Assembly: GCA_041690255.1 (NCBI GenBank)
Contig: JAWLHU010000010.1
Location: forward strand, 62,001-126,000
Direction: 5' to 3'
DNA length: 64,000 bases
From: JAWLHU01 sp041690255
GTDB lineage: Bacteria > Bacillota > Sulfobacillia > Symbiobacteriales > Symbiobacteriaceae
Part shown: piece after piece, positions 23,064-31,445 of the stretch
Layout: every line of letters starts with the position of its first letter
Position numbering within the stretch: position 1 is the first letter of the stretch
The notes under the pieces: model-generated
The model's input: only the letters and a program-made list of their open reading frames with translations
The model's database searches: none
Told to the model about the DNA's origin: nothing
Made by a program: the position numbers and the translations under genes

Positions 23064-24563
23064 TTATACTTCATGCATCTCAAGGAACCGGTCGACGAGG
23101 ACTGGATCCAGTTGCTGGCCTGCCATCTCTCGCAGCCGTTTGGCTGCCGTTACGTGGAGTTGGGCGGGCCGGCCGTTTCGTTCCGAGGTCAGGTGGTCGT
23201 AGAGGTTCACCACAGCGATGATGCGGGCCATAAGAGGGATCTCCTCGCCGGATAACCCCTCAGGCGTTCCGGTTCCATCAAACCGCTCGTGATGATGCCT
23301 GAGCGCCTTTAGACCAAAGGGCGAGAGTCCATAGGGGCGCAGCATCTCCTCGCCAATGGTGGCGTGTAACGCAACCCGTGCTTGTTCAGCCTCGGTCAAG
23401 GCCCCATTCTTCTGCAGGAGCTCGGCGTCGACGGCCACCTTGCCCACATCGTGCAGCCAGGCGGCGAGGCCGAGGGTCAAGAGCGACTCCTGGCTGAGTT
23501 CACAGGCCTCTCCCAGGGTGACCGCCAGATTGGCAACTCGCTCCGAGTGTCCGCGAAGGTATGGGTCCACACTCTCCAGGTCGTCTGTCATGTCCAGGAC
23601 CGCTGTCAGGAAGTCCAACCGCTGGACCTCGTCCACCAGTTGCTGGCGTGCAGGCTGCCTCGGCCCCGAGAGCAGTTGCCCGATGGAGTCCGTGGCCCGT
23701 TGCCACTCCGCCCGGAGCCCAAGTTGGCTGTAGTAGGCGGCGGCTCGGTTCAGGTACTTCAAAGCCAGGTTCCGCTGACCGTACGTACCGAAGATCGATC
23801 CGAAGAGCCGGCTGACGGCGGCGACGACCTCCTTGTCGAACACGGAGACGCCGGTAACCAGGGCATCTAGCGCCTTGCGCCCTGCTGCCAGAGCGTCGTT
23901 GTGCTCACCGCGCAGGAAGTACAACCGGCCAAGCTCCGAGTGGACGTACGCAACAACTGCGGGATCTGTCGCCTCATTTGCCGTGAGCGCCTTCTGGAAC
24001 TGCTCCTCCGCCTCTGTGAAGAGCCCCAGTTCCAAACTGGCAATTCCCAGGTTGGTCATGGCCCTGGCGCTGTTGGCATGATTTCCGGCTGCCTGGCTTC
24101 GCCGGTGCGCTTCACGGGAGGCGTTCAGCATGGGCACCCACTCTTGCCGGCGCCAGTAGAGGTTGCTCAGGTTCATCCAATAGACCACGCTGAGAGGACC
24201 ATCGGGCTCCACCATCAGACCCGCCGCTCGACCCGCCCACTGCAGCGCCTCATCGAGGCGGCCCATCTGGGTCAGCCCGTTGATCAGGTTGAGGTAGACA
24301 CGCATCCGCTCCGTGTCGGGCGCCGATGCCTGCTGACTCAAGGTCAGTGCCCGCTCCAAATAGCGATACGACGCCTCGAGATCCTTCCGCCGGCCCGCCA
24401 CCGATGCGAGTGCGTTGAGCGGGGGAATCACCTGGACGGGGTCTCCGCTACCCTCAACCAGGGAGAGCCACTGCACGAACTCATCGTGGGCCGCTACCAG
24501 CAGTCCACGGCTGAAGAGCGCCGCTCCACGGTTCCGCCGCTCTACACTCTCGCTGGTGGTCAC
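23064..24563 (-). CDS. TPR-repeat protein with C-terminal HD-GYP-type phosphodiesterase domain
   Basis: A 499-residue cytoplasmic protein. Residues about 1-310 are tetratricopeptide-like helix pairs (for example ARAMTNLGIASLELGLFTEA and VAYVHSELGRLYFLRGEHND). Residues about 335-499 form an HD-GYP-type domain with WLHDVGKVA (HD about 368), ALHATIGEEML and HHHERFDGTGTPEGLSG, in which GYP reads GTP, then IPLMARIIAVVNLYDHL. HD-GYP domains usually cleave c-di-GMP; activity of this GTP variant is uncertain. GTG 24563 follows AAAGGAGGT. A c-di-GMP-I riboswitch and terminator precede the gene and a secreted-peptide gene follows it. Confidence 0.85.
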   Translation of the reverse strand: MTTSESVERRNRGAALFSRGLLVAAHDEFVQWLSLVEGSGDPVQVIPPLNALASVAGRRKDLEASYRYLERALTLSQQASAPDTERMRVYLNLINGLTQMGRLDEALQWAGRAAGLMVEPDGPLSVVYWMNLSNLYWRRQEWVPMLNASREAHRRSQAAGNHANSARAMTNLGIASLELGLFTEAEEQFQKALTANEATDPAVVAYVHSELGRLYFLRGEHNDALAAGRKALDALVTGVSVFDKEVVAAVSRLFGSIFGTYGQRNLALKYLNRAAAYYSQLGLRAEWQRATDSIGQLLSGPRQPARQQLVDEVQRLDFLTAVLDMTDDLESVDPYLRGHSERVANLAVTLGEACELSQESLLTLGLAAWLHDVGKVAVDAELLQKNGALTEAEQARVALHATIGEEMLRPYGLSPFGLKALRHHHERFDGTGTPEGLSGEEIPLMARIIAVVNLYDHLTSERNGRPAQLHVTAAKRLREMAGQQLDPVLVDRFLEMHEV

Positions 24564-24608
24564 AGGAGGACCTCCTTTCCCGGTTTCTTCGGCTTCCCTA
24601 ATCCTGTG

Positions 24609-24656
24609 AAAATAGAACTAGCCTGTCACCCCAGGTTAACCAAGGCAACAGGCTAG
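24609..24656 (-). terminator. Riboswitch-linked intrinsic terminator
   Basis: On the minus strand CTAGCCTGT (24648-24656 side) pairs with ACAGGCTAG (24618-24626 side), then TTCTATTTTC. It lies between the c-di-GMP riboswitch and the TPR/HD-GYP start, so it is the likely expression platform. A CTAGCAGG segment just 3' of the aptamer could compete for pairing. Confidence 0.8.
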
Positions 24657-24679
24657 ATGATGACACCTATCCTGCTAGC

Positions 24680-24777
24680 TCCTCGGCAACCGGCTGTCAT
24701 GATCATCATCTCGGTGGATGATGACTTTAGACCCGTGGCTTTGCGTCCCCGATTTTCATCGGGTTTGCCTTTGTCGG
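24680..24777 (-). promoter_or_regulatory. Cyclic di-GMP-I (GEMM) riboswitch
   Basis: Read on the minus strand the aptamer has all the conserved parts in order: GGCAAACC, a short stem closed by a GAAA tetraloop, GGGACGCAAAGCC, a receptor CTAA, a second variable stem, then ACAGCCGGTTGCCG. This matches the class I c-di-GMP aptamer closely. The terminator downstream suggests transcriptional control of the TPR/HD-GYP and peptide genes. Whether ligand turns the genes on or off cannot be read with certainty. The rest of the gap, 24778-24935, shows no other feature I can support. Confidence 0.93.
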
Positions 24778-24935
24778 GAACAAGCTATTCCAATTCACAA
24801 CTCTATCAAACACCAATGCTGGCCGCCTCTTCAACTCCCAGTTTGGCTGATTTTGAGCCTTGGGGCTCTTCTTTCTCGCTCTATCTTGTCAAAGCGTGGG
24901 ATTTCGTCCGTTTTCGGTTTTGTCTGAAAAGAGGC

Positions 24936-25814
24936 CTATAGCAGACCCGCCGCGGCCAGCGCTTCCTGAAGTGCGGCCCGCTCTTGAGCGGTCGCACCGA
25001 CCAGGGGCATGCGAACGGGTCCGACCGGAAAACCGGTCATCTCCAGGGCCGCCTTCACCAGGACCGGGTTGGTGACGGCGAAGAGTGCCTTGAAGAAGGG
25101 CAGAAGCCGGCGATTCCACTGTGCTGCCTGATCCACCTGACCGTCTCGATAGGCGGTAATCAACTCCTGCATCTGCGGACCGACAAGGTGGCTGGCCACA
25201 CTCACGATGCCGTAGGCGCCACATGCGAGGTACGGCAGGAGGGCGGCGTCGTCGCCGGACCATACGGTAAAGCCCTCAGGAGCGCCGTTAAGGATCTCGA
25301 CGAGCTGGCCCAGGTCGGCGCACTCCTTGACGCCGGTAATATTAGGAACCTGCGCCAGGCGTAGCGTCGTTTGGGCCGTCATGTTGATCGAGGTCCGCGA
25401 AGGCACGTTGTACAGGATGCAGGGCAGGCTGACAGACTCGGCCACCGCCTTGAAGTGCTGGTACAGCCCCTCCTGAGGGGGCTTGTTGTAGTACGGCGTG
25501 ACCAGGAGCAAGCCATGCACACCCGTCTTCTCAGCCGCCTGGGAAAACTCGATGGTCTCCGCCGTGTTGTAGGAGCCGGTTCCGGCAATCACCGGAACCC
25601 GACCACCCACCGCCTCCATGACGGTCTCGAACAGGCGCAACTTCTCGGCCTTGCTCAGGGTCGGAGACTCTCCGGTGGTACCGGAGACGACTAACCCATC
25701 GGATCCCGAGTCCACCAGGTGGTGCGCCAACTCCGCAGCCCGTTTGAAGTCCACAGAATAATCACGGTTCATTGGGGTCACCATGGCGGTCAGGAGCCGT
25801 CCAAAGCTCGGCAC
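24936..25814 (-). CDS. dapA: 4-hydroxy-tetrahydrodipicolinate synthase
   Basis: DapA condenses pyruvate with aspartate semialdehyde in lysine and dipicolinate synthesis. The 292-residue length is typical. Motifs seen are VVSGTTGESPTLSK, the catalytic Tyr in LYNVPSRTSINMT, the Schiff-base Lys in ITGVKECAD and WSGDDAALLPYLA. I choose GTG at 25814 (GGAGGG 8 bases upstream); the longer frame starting at 25907 has an unrelated N-terminus overlapping dapG. It follows dapG by 89 bases and ends the dap run. Confidence 0.95.
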   Translation of the reverse strand: MPSFGRLLTAMVTPMNRDYSVDFKRAAELAHHLVDSGSDGLVVSGTTGESPTLSKAEKLRLFETVMEAVGGRVPVIAGTGSYNTAETIEFSQAAEKTGVHGLLLVTPYYNKPPQEGLYQHFKAVAESVSLPCILYNVPSRTSINMTAQTTLRLAQVPNITGVKECADLGQLVEILNGAPEGFTVWSGDDAALLPYLACGAYGIVSVASHLVGPQMQELITAYRDGQVDQAAQWNRRLLPFFKALFAVTNPVLVKAALEMTGFPVGPVRMPLVGATAQERAALQEALAAAGLL

Positions 25815-25903
25815 GGGGATTCCCTCCTCTAGATTACATAGGCCTGACTGGGTCGTCACCCCCGGAGTCCGAACCGGACCAGGGGACCGCGACTCATGGC
25901 GAT

Positions 25904-27130
25904 TCACTGCTCTTTTCTGCCCAACCGAAAGGCGTCATGGAGAGCCTGCACGGCAGTCTGTAGATCGGAAGCCGCAACCAGGCATGAGATGGTCACGTGG
26001 GAGTCGGCGGTCTGGAGGATTGCGACCCCCGCTGTGGAGAGCGCCTCCGCAACGGTTGCCATGACGCCGGGGCGTCCCCGCATGCCGGAGCCGACCACCG
26101 AGACCTTCGCGCAACCGGTCCGGATGACCGGTTCAAGCCCGAGTTCCTTCAGGATCTCCTCTGCCCGGTTCGCCCTGCGCTCTTCGATACAGAACGTCTT
26201 TGCTTCGGGCGAAACGTTGATCAGGTCGACCGAGATCCCACCTGAGGCGAGGGAACGGAAAACCGGACGTGTACGCTCCTGCTCACTGATACGGATCGTT
26301 ACCTGGGCCAGCCCGCCCACGTGGGTAACGCCGGTGACGGGATTGTCCGTGAAGAGCTCGCTCCAAGATGTTCCCGCCGCCTCGAGGCTGTAGGTAATCA
26401 GTGTACCCAATCCGTCATCGAACGTGGAGCGAATGCGTAGCGGTACACGCTGCTGCATGGCGATCTCGACCGCCCGCGGGTGGACCACCTTGGCCCCGTA
26501 ATGGGCCATTTGGGCGATCTCGTCGTAGGTGGTCACCGAGAGGGTACGCGCCTCCGGGACGAGCCGGGGGTCGGCGGTCATGACGCCGTCGACGTCGGTG
26601 TAGATCTCGACCACCTCTGCCTGCAGGGCCCCTCCCAGCGCCGCTGCGGTGGTGTCCGAGCCACCCCGTCCCAGGGTGGTTACATCACCGGAGCTTGTGA
26701 CCCCCTGGAAGCCTGGCACGACCAGTACTTGACCCTGCCGCAGTCGCTGCAGGACGGGGGCCGGGTCCACCTTGAGAATGTGCGCGGAGCCAAAGCTGTC
26801 GTCGGTCTGGATACCCGCCTGCCCACCGGTCAGCACAGTCGCTGGCAGTCCTACAGATTTCAGGGTCCCCGCCATAACGACGCTGGAGATTATCTCCCCG
26901 CAGGAGAGGAGCAGATCCATCTCCCGGGGGGCCAAATCGGTTGAGGCTGTGTTGGCCAACTGGATCAGCGTGTCGGTGGCGTACGGTTCTCCCAGCCGTC
27001 CCATCGCCGATACGACGACGACGGGGGCATAGCCGTCCCGCACCGCCTGCTGCACCCGCCCGGCGACGATCCTGCGTCCCTCGGCGGTGGCAACAGAGGT
27101 GCCGCCATACTTCTGCACGATGATCCGCAT
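25904..27130 (-). CDS. dapG: Aspartate kinase (DapG type)
   Basis: Phosphorylates aspartate, the first step to lysine, threonine and DPA. The 408-residue protein has the kinase start IIVQKYGGTSVATAEG, LGRGGSDTTAAAL and the ADP-site region IYTDVDGVMTADPRLVPEA. Two C-terminal ACT domains follow (about 270-400, with ITYSLEAAG ... VTGVTHVGGLAQVTIRI and AKVSVVGSGMRGRPGV). ATG 27130 is preceded by AGGAGGAG; a longer frame lacks family similarity. Synteny with asd and dapA matches Bacillus dapG, which is regulated by diaminopimelate. Confidence 0.93.
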   Translation of the reverse strand: MRIIVQKYGGTSVATAEGRRIVAGRVQQAVRDGYAPVVVVSAMGRLGEPYATDTLIQLANTASTDLAPREMDLLLSCGEIISSVVMAGTLKSVGLPATVLTGGQAGIQTDDSFGSAHILKVDPAPVLQRLRQGQVLVVPGFQGVTSSGDVTTLGRGGSDTTAAALGGALQAEVVEIYTDVDGVMTADPRLVPEARTLSVTTYDEIAQMAHYGAKVVHPRAVEIAMQQRVPLRIRSTFDDGLGTLITYSLEAAGTSWSELFTDNPVTGVTHVGGLAQVTIRISEQERTRPVFRSLASGGISVDLINVSPEAKTFCIEERRANRAEEILKELGLEPVIRTGCAKVSVVGSGMRGRPGVMATVAEALSTAGVAILQTADSHVTISCLVAASDLQTAVQALHDAFRLGRKEQ

Positions 27131-27220
27131 TACTCGGCTCTTCTCCTCCTCTTGCGGACCAGCCCGGGGTCCGTCGGGACACCTTTCACGCGATGGGGGC
27201 GCCCCAGTCGGACACCGCAA

Positions 27221-28234
27221 CTAGACCAGCTTCATCTCCACCAGCTTCTCCGCGATTTGGATCGCATTCGTGGCGGCCCCCTTGCGGAGGTTATCGCTGA
27301 CGATCCACATCCAGAGACCGTTCGGATGGGTCAGATCCTCGCGGATGCGGCCCACCAGGGTATCATCGGTCCCGGCGACATCGATGGCGGTTGGGAAGAC
27401 GAACTGCATGGGATCATCGACCACACGGACGCCGGGGAAGCGGGTGAGCGCCTCCCGGGCCTCGTCGGGGGTCACCTTCCGCTCGAACTCCAGCAGTACC
27501 GACTCGGAGTGGCCCACGAAGACAGGGACCCGCGTGCAGGTCATGGTGACCGGCATATCGGGAAGGCCCATGATCTTGCGTGTCTCCGCCGAGAGCTTCA
27601 GCTCTTCGGTCGTGTACAGGTTCTCGGTGAAGCTCTCCGCGTAGGGCAGGACGTTGAAGGCGATCTGCCGCTTGTAGACCTCGTGGTGCAACTCACCCTC
27701 CTGCCCCTGCTCCCAGGCGTGGACCTGGTTCTCAAGCTCCTCAATCGCCTCCTTACCTGTGCCGGAGACGGCCTGCATGGTGGTGACGATCACCCGGGTG
27801 ATCCTCGCCAGATCATGGAGCGGCTTGAGCGCCATGACGAGGCCGATCGTGGTGCAGTTGGGGCTGGCGATGATCCCCTTGTGATTCCGCAGATCCTCGG
27901 GGTTGATCTCCGGCACGACCAGGGGCACCTCGGGGTGCATCCGCCAGGTCGAGGACTTGTCGATCACGATCGCCCCCGCCTTCGCGGCAGCGGGCGCCAG
28001 GTCCCTGGACAGCGAGCCGGTGGCCGCGAAGAAGACGATGTCCACGCCCGCGAAGGCGTCGGGTGTCGCCTCCTCGACCTTGACATTCTCTCCTCGGAAG
28101 CTGACCGTGGTGCCCGCGCTCCGGGCGCTGGCCAGGGGATGCAGGGTCCCGACGGGGAAGTCCCGGGCCTCGAGCAGCGAGAGCAGTTCCTGACCGACGG
28201 CGCCGGTGGCGCCTACTACGGCAACGTTCTTCAT
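27221..28234 (-). CDS. asd: Aspartate-semialdehyde dehydrogenase
   Basis: Reduces aspartyl phosphate to the semialdehyde with NADPH. The 337-residue protein has the nucleotide motif VVGATGAVGQELL at the start, the catalytic Cys in IIASPNCTTIGL, VVTTMQAVSGTGK and the substrate-binding His in VGHSESVLLEF. It lies between spoVFB and dapG in the same order as in B. subtilis. Confidence 0.95.
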   Translation of the reverse strand: MKNVAVVGATGAVGQELLSLLEARDFPVGTLHPLASARSAGTTVSFRGENVKVEEATPDAFAGVDIVFFAATGSLSRDLAPAAAKAGAIVIDKSSTWRMHPEVPLVVPEINPEDLRNHKGIIASPNCTTIGLVMALKPLHDLARITRVIVTTMQAVSGTGKEAIEELENQVHAWEQGQEGELHHEVYKRQIAFNVLPYAESFTENLYTTEELKLSAETRKIMGLPDMPVTMTCTRVPVFVGHSESVLLEFERKVTPDEAREALTRFPGVRVVDDPMQFVFPTAIDVAGTDDTLVGRIREDLTHPNGLWMWIVSDNLRKGAATNAIQIAEKLVEMKLV

Positions 28235-28271
28235 GGCAGATGTGGCTTCCTTTCATGGGGGTGTTCTGCGT

Positions 28272-28292
28272 GGAAACCCCCTCGGGGTTTCC
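28272..28292 (-). terminator. Hairpin between spoVFB and asd
   Basis: A perfect 9-bp stem, GGAAACCCC and GGGGTTTCC, closes a 3-base loop. No T-run is present. It may set different levels for spore-specific DPA genes and the vegetative asd gene. Confidence 0.45.
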
Positions 28293-28325
28293 TGCTTGAC
28301 CGCTCTGTCGGGGCCCGTACCATCC

Positions 28326-28931
28326 CTATTCGGTGACCGGTCCCAGTAGGAGCGGCTGTAGTTGTCTGCCCTCCATTGCCGCAAGAATGGTCGGCAGGAG
28401 GCGATTCTCGATGTCCGCATCGATCGATGTGGGTTTGCCCACCGGATTATCCTGCCGGAAGGGCACGAAGTAGATGTTCCGGGCCACCAGGAGGCTTCCG
28501 AGGTTGCGGGCGTTCATGCCCAGGCCGTCGTTGCTGGTGACCGCAAGGACCACGGGGCGGTGGTTCCGCATCTGGGCCTTGGCTGCCATGCAGACGGGCG
28601 TATCGTTCACGGCATTCGCCAGTTTGGAGAGCGTGTTCCCCGTGCAGGGGACCACGACAAGGCAGTCAAGCTGGACTTTGGGGCCGAAGGGCTCCACCTC
28701 AGGGATCGTCATGAGCGGAAGCCGCCCACAGATCTGCTCGATCTGGGTGATCCAGTCGTCGGGTTTGCCAAAGCGGGTCTCGGTGGTCCGCACATTGGCG
28801 GAGATGATCGGGATCAGCTCCGCCCCCTCATTCCGCAGGAGCTTCAACTGGGTCATAGCCCGCCCCAGGTTGCAGTGTGAGGCGCTCATCGCGACCCCGA
28901 TCCGCTTGCCGGCCAGCATTCCCTGGCTCAC
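28326..28931 (-). CDS. spoVFB: Dipicolinate synthase subunit B
   Basis: Flavoprotein subunit (201 residues) that, with SpoVFA, makes dipicolinic acid in the mother cell for the spore core. The flavin-binding (UbiX/Dfp-like) fold is shown by the N-terminal RIGVAMSASHCNLGRA, VVVPCTGNTLSKLANAVND and VLAVTSNDGLG. It overlaps the end of spoVFA by 4 bases (ATGA), so the subunits are co-translated. Confidence 0.93.
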   Translation of the reverse strand: MSQGMLAGKRIGVAMSASHCNLGRAMTQLKLLRNEGAELIPIISANVRTTETRFGKPDDWITQIEQICGRLPLMTIPEVEPFGPKVQLDCLVVVPCTGNTLSKLANAVNDTPVCMAAKAQMRNHRPVVLAVTSNDGLGMNARNLGSLLVARNIYFVPFRQDNPVGKPTSIDADIENRLLPTILAAMEGRQLQPLLLGPVTE

Positions 28932-29830
28932 CGCTCCCCCTCCTCTCGCTCGGTTCGCTCGAGATGTCGGACGATGAGTTCAGCGATGATCTTGCCGGCG
29001 GTGACCGGTGCCACGATGCCCGGCAGGCCCGGCGCCAATCTGGCCGTAATGCCAAGCTCCTGCGCGGCTGAGAAGTCGGTTCCTCCCGGGGCGGATGCGA
29101 CATCGATCACGGTGCAGTGGCTGGGAGCCACGGCGAGCACCGGGCGGGTCAGGATCACGGCAGGGACGGTATTGAAGATCAGATCGGATTCGGCCACGGC
29201 CTGGTCCAGGTGACGGAACTCCACGGCCCGGTACCCGGCTGCCCAGATCCGGGCCATATCCCACTCGCTGCGGGCTGCGACGGTCACGTCGCTGAAGAGC
29301 CCACGCAACAGGAGAGCGATCGCCGTCCCGGTCCGGCCGAATCCCAGGACCAGCGAACGGCTGCCGAAGATCGTGAAGGGGGTTGACTCCATGGCCATCT
29401 GAATGGCTCCCTCCGCGGAGGGTATCGAGTTCCAGATGGCAAACTGATCGGCCTCCCGGTACTCGACCAAGGTGACCCCTGCCTCCTCGCAGATCCGGGA
29501 CAGATAGGGGTTGCTGATCCCCACGAAGAGGGTTGCTCCCCGCTCCAGACGGCGCAGTCCCTCCACATCAATATGGCACTCCGGCGCACCGGAGGGCGAG
29601 AAAACCTTCCCGTCGGTACTCGTACCCTGGACTGGTAGCACCGCTACGTGCGCCCCGGTGAGCGCCTCGGTCCCCGAGGAGGTGACCTGGACGCCTGCGA
29701 AGCGATCCTCCCACTCCAATCCCGCCAGCCGTACCTGGGCGCCCGCTCGGAGGAAGAAGTGCACCGCCTCGGCCATCCGCCTGTCGCCTCCAAGCACGGC
29801 AACGGTCTTCCCGTGCACGCTCATCGCCAC
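28928..29830 (-). CDS. spoVFA: Dipicolinate synthase subunit A
   Basis: Dehydrogenase-like subunit (300 residues) of dipicolinate synthase. It has a first Rossmann-like part starting TVAVLGGDRRMAEAVHFF, the central PSAEGAIQMAMESTPFTI, then a second nucleotide motif SLVLGFGRTGTAIALLL and a late IDVASAPGGTDFSAA. The gene leads the spoVFA-spoVFB pair and sits between dapB and asd. Its presence is good evidence for endospore formation. Confidence 0.93.
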   Translation of the reverse strand: MAMSVHGKTVAVLGGDRRMAEAVHFFLRAGAQVRLAGLEWEDRFAGVQVTSSGTEALTGAHVAVLPVQGTSTDGKVFSPSGAPECHIDVEGLRRLERGATLFVGISNPYLSRICEEAGVTLVEYREADQFAIWNSIPSAEGAIQMAMESTPFTIFGSRSLVLGFGRTGTAIALLLRGLFSDVTVAARSEWDMARIWAAGYRAVEFRHLDQAVAESDLIFNTVPAVILTRPVLAVAPSHCTVIDVASAPGGTDFSAAQELGITARLAPGLPGIVAPVTAGKIIAELIVRHLERTEREEGER

Positions 29831-29878
29831 AAGCCTCCAATCTCGTCACCCCAGCAGATTCACCGGGGTTCGCCGAAC

Positions 29879-29916
29879 CTCACCCCATTCTATTAGGAGG
29901 GGCTGGTCGGGGTGAG
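29879..29916 (-). terminator. Possible hairpin after dapB
   Basis: CTCACCCC (29879-29886) pairs with GGGGTGAG (29909-29916) with a long loop. No clear T-run follows. It lies just downstream of dapB and upstream of spoVFA, where vegetative transcription would be expected to stop. Confidence 0.3.
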
Positions 29917-29937
29917 ACGGGAGACTTGTGCGACAGC

Positions 29938-30702
29938 CTACCGACCGAAGGCGACCTCTTCCAGATCGAAGGCAACCCGGTTCTCCTTCAGGACCCACTT
30001 TGCGGTCATGAAGACGCCGGGCACATACGCTTCGCGCGAGGGGGCGTCATGTCGAATGGTCAGGGTCTGTCCAGGGCCACCGAAGATGATCTCCTGGTGG
30101 GCAACCAGGCCGGGCAGCCGCACGGAGTGCACGGCTACTGGCGGAGCGGTCAGATCGCCCGCCGCCCGCTCCAGCCGTTCCCTGGTGCGGAGGGCGGTGC
30201 CGGAGGGGGCATCCAGCTTCGTGTTGTGGTGCATTTCAATGATCTCGACGTGGGGTAAGAACCGGCGCGCCTCCTCCGCGAAGCGCATCATGAGCATGAC
30301 ACCGACAGCGTAATTCGCGATGAATGCGCCGCCGATCCCCCGGGCCCGGCACGCTTCCCCAAACCGCTGCGTCTCACCGGGCTCAAAGCCGGTCGTCCCG
30401 ACAACCGGGGCGATACCGGCCTCAATGGCCGCCGGGATCGTCTGTCTCGCCGCAGCGGCCACGGTGAAGTCGATGACGACGTCGGCTGCGCCACCCTGCC
30501 CGAGGAAGGCCTCCATGTGCGGATGAATCACCACCCCGGTCGGTCCGCCCTCAAGGCCGACCACCTCAGCGACCTCACGGCCAACCTGCTCGGCCGCCAG
30601 CGCACCTACCAGCTGAAACCCCGGGTCCCGGTGGACGGCCCGAACCAATTCCCGTCCGACCTTTCCGGTCGCACCAGCGATCACAACACGTATCGGCTGC
30701 AA
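29938..30702 (-). CDS. dapB: 4-hydroxy-tetrahydrodipicolinate reductase
   Basis: DapB reduces the DapA product with NAD(P)H on the lysine path. The 254-residue protein has the nucleotide motif VVIAGATGKVGRELV, VVIDFTVAAAARQT, VVGTTGFEPGE, the catalytic IIEMHHNTKLDAPSGTA and a C-terminal SREAYVPGVFMTAKWVL. The start is TTG at 30702, 9 bases after GAGGT. A pair of direct repeats sits just upstream of the ribosome binding site. Confidence 0.94.
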   Translation of the reverse strand: MQPIRVVIAGATGKVGRELVRAVHRDPGFQLVGALAAEQVGREVAEVVGLEGGPTGVVIHPHMEAFLGQGGAADVVIDFTVAAAARQTIPAAIEAGIAPVVGTTGFEPGETQRFGEACRARGIGGAFIANYAVGVMLMMRFAEEARRFLPHVEIIEMHHNTKLDAPSGTALRTRERLERAAGDLTAPPVAVHSVRLPGLVAHQEIIFGGPGQTLTIRHDAPSREAYVPGVFMTAKWVLKENRVAFDLEEVAFGR

Positions 30703-30727
30703 ACAACTGCCACCTCTGCTTTCATAT

Positions 30728-30763
30728 GAGCGGTCGAATGAAGTGTCTGAGCGGTCGAATGAA
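30728..30763 (-). repeat. Tandem 15-bp direct repeats upstream of dapB
   Basis: GAGCGGTCGAATGAA occurs at 30728-30742 and again at 30749-30763, a 21-bp (two helical turns) period. The location 26-60 bases upstream of the dapB start suggests a regulator site or leader element. The regulator is unknown. Confidence 0.6.
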
Positions 30764-30826
30764 TCGTCGAGCGACTCGAAGGTACGCTTTCGTCCTGTAT
30801 TAAACTAAACTGCCCCAAAGAGAACA

Positions 30827-30866
30827 AGCGGCTGAGCGCAAGCACTGGGCTTGATCGCTAGCCGCT
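30827..30866 (-). terminator. Intrinsic terminator of the che operon
   Basis: AGCGGCT and AGCCGCT form the base, with inner AGCG/CGCT and CAAGC/GCTTG pairs and a short loop. TGTTCTCTTT follows on the minus strand. It lies after cheX, the last che gene. Confidence 0.8.
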
Positions 30867-30931
30867 CCACAGGCCACGGTCGTATGACTGGCTGGGCGTT
30901 GGTACTACCATACCCTCGCTCCCGAACCTTG

Positions 30932-31396
30932 TCAATAAGTCTCCCGCAAAGCCACGTGGACGGTGATCGCCCCCAGTTTCGTCTCGAGGGGAATGACCAG
31001 CCGTTTGATGGAGAGCGTGGAGATCGAGGTGCCCTTGCCGACGACGACAGAAGGCGGCGCGATCTTGCAGGGGTAACCGGCGCGCTCAAGCTCGCCGGAG
31101 GCCAGGCCGGTGATCACGTTGCCAAGCTCAGCCACGGCGGACTCGGCCATGCCGTCAAAAAGCTGCATCTCCTCGCCGGTCATGGCGGACACAATCGCCC
31201 TGGCGGTCGCCTCAGACATGCCGTAGAGGACCAGCCCCTGGGCGCGTCCGACCACGCCAATCAGGACGGTTACCTCATCGGAGACCAGCGGGGATTCGGC
31301 CAACGAGATCGAACCCTGCGTGACCTCGGTCCGGGTCTCGGTCTGCAGTACCTGGAATGCAGACGTCACGAAGGGGTTCACAAACTCTGCCTTCAC
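30932..31396 (-). CDS. cheX: CheX chemotaxis phosphatase
   Basis: A 154-residue CheC/CheX/FliY-family CheY-P phosphatase. The single active-site helix is ESAVAELGNVITGLASGELE with the family's E-x2-N (Glu-Leu-Gly-Asn). Start GTG 31396 follows GGAAGG. It ends the che operon. With CheC also present the cell has two candidate CheY-P phosphatases and no CheZ, the usual Firmicute or Thermotoga-type arrangement. Confidence 0.88.
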   Translation of the reverse strand: MKAEFVNPFVTSAFQVLQTETRTEVTQGSISLAESPLVSDEVTVLIGVVGRAQGLVLYGMSEATARAIVSAMTGEEMQLFDGMAESAVAELGNVITGLASGELERAGYPCKIAPPSVVVGKGTSISTLSIKRLVIPLETKLGAITVHVALRETY

Positions 31397-31445
31397 TTGC
31401 TCGATCCTTCCCTTCTATTCTTTCCGTGGAACCTGCGGTTCTTTT

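Noticed and set aside
30728..30763. Direct repeats before dapB as the start of a CRISPR or iteron array
   Set aside because: Only two copies are present, 21 bp apart, with a 6-bp spacer, which fits a regulator site better.
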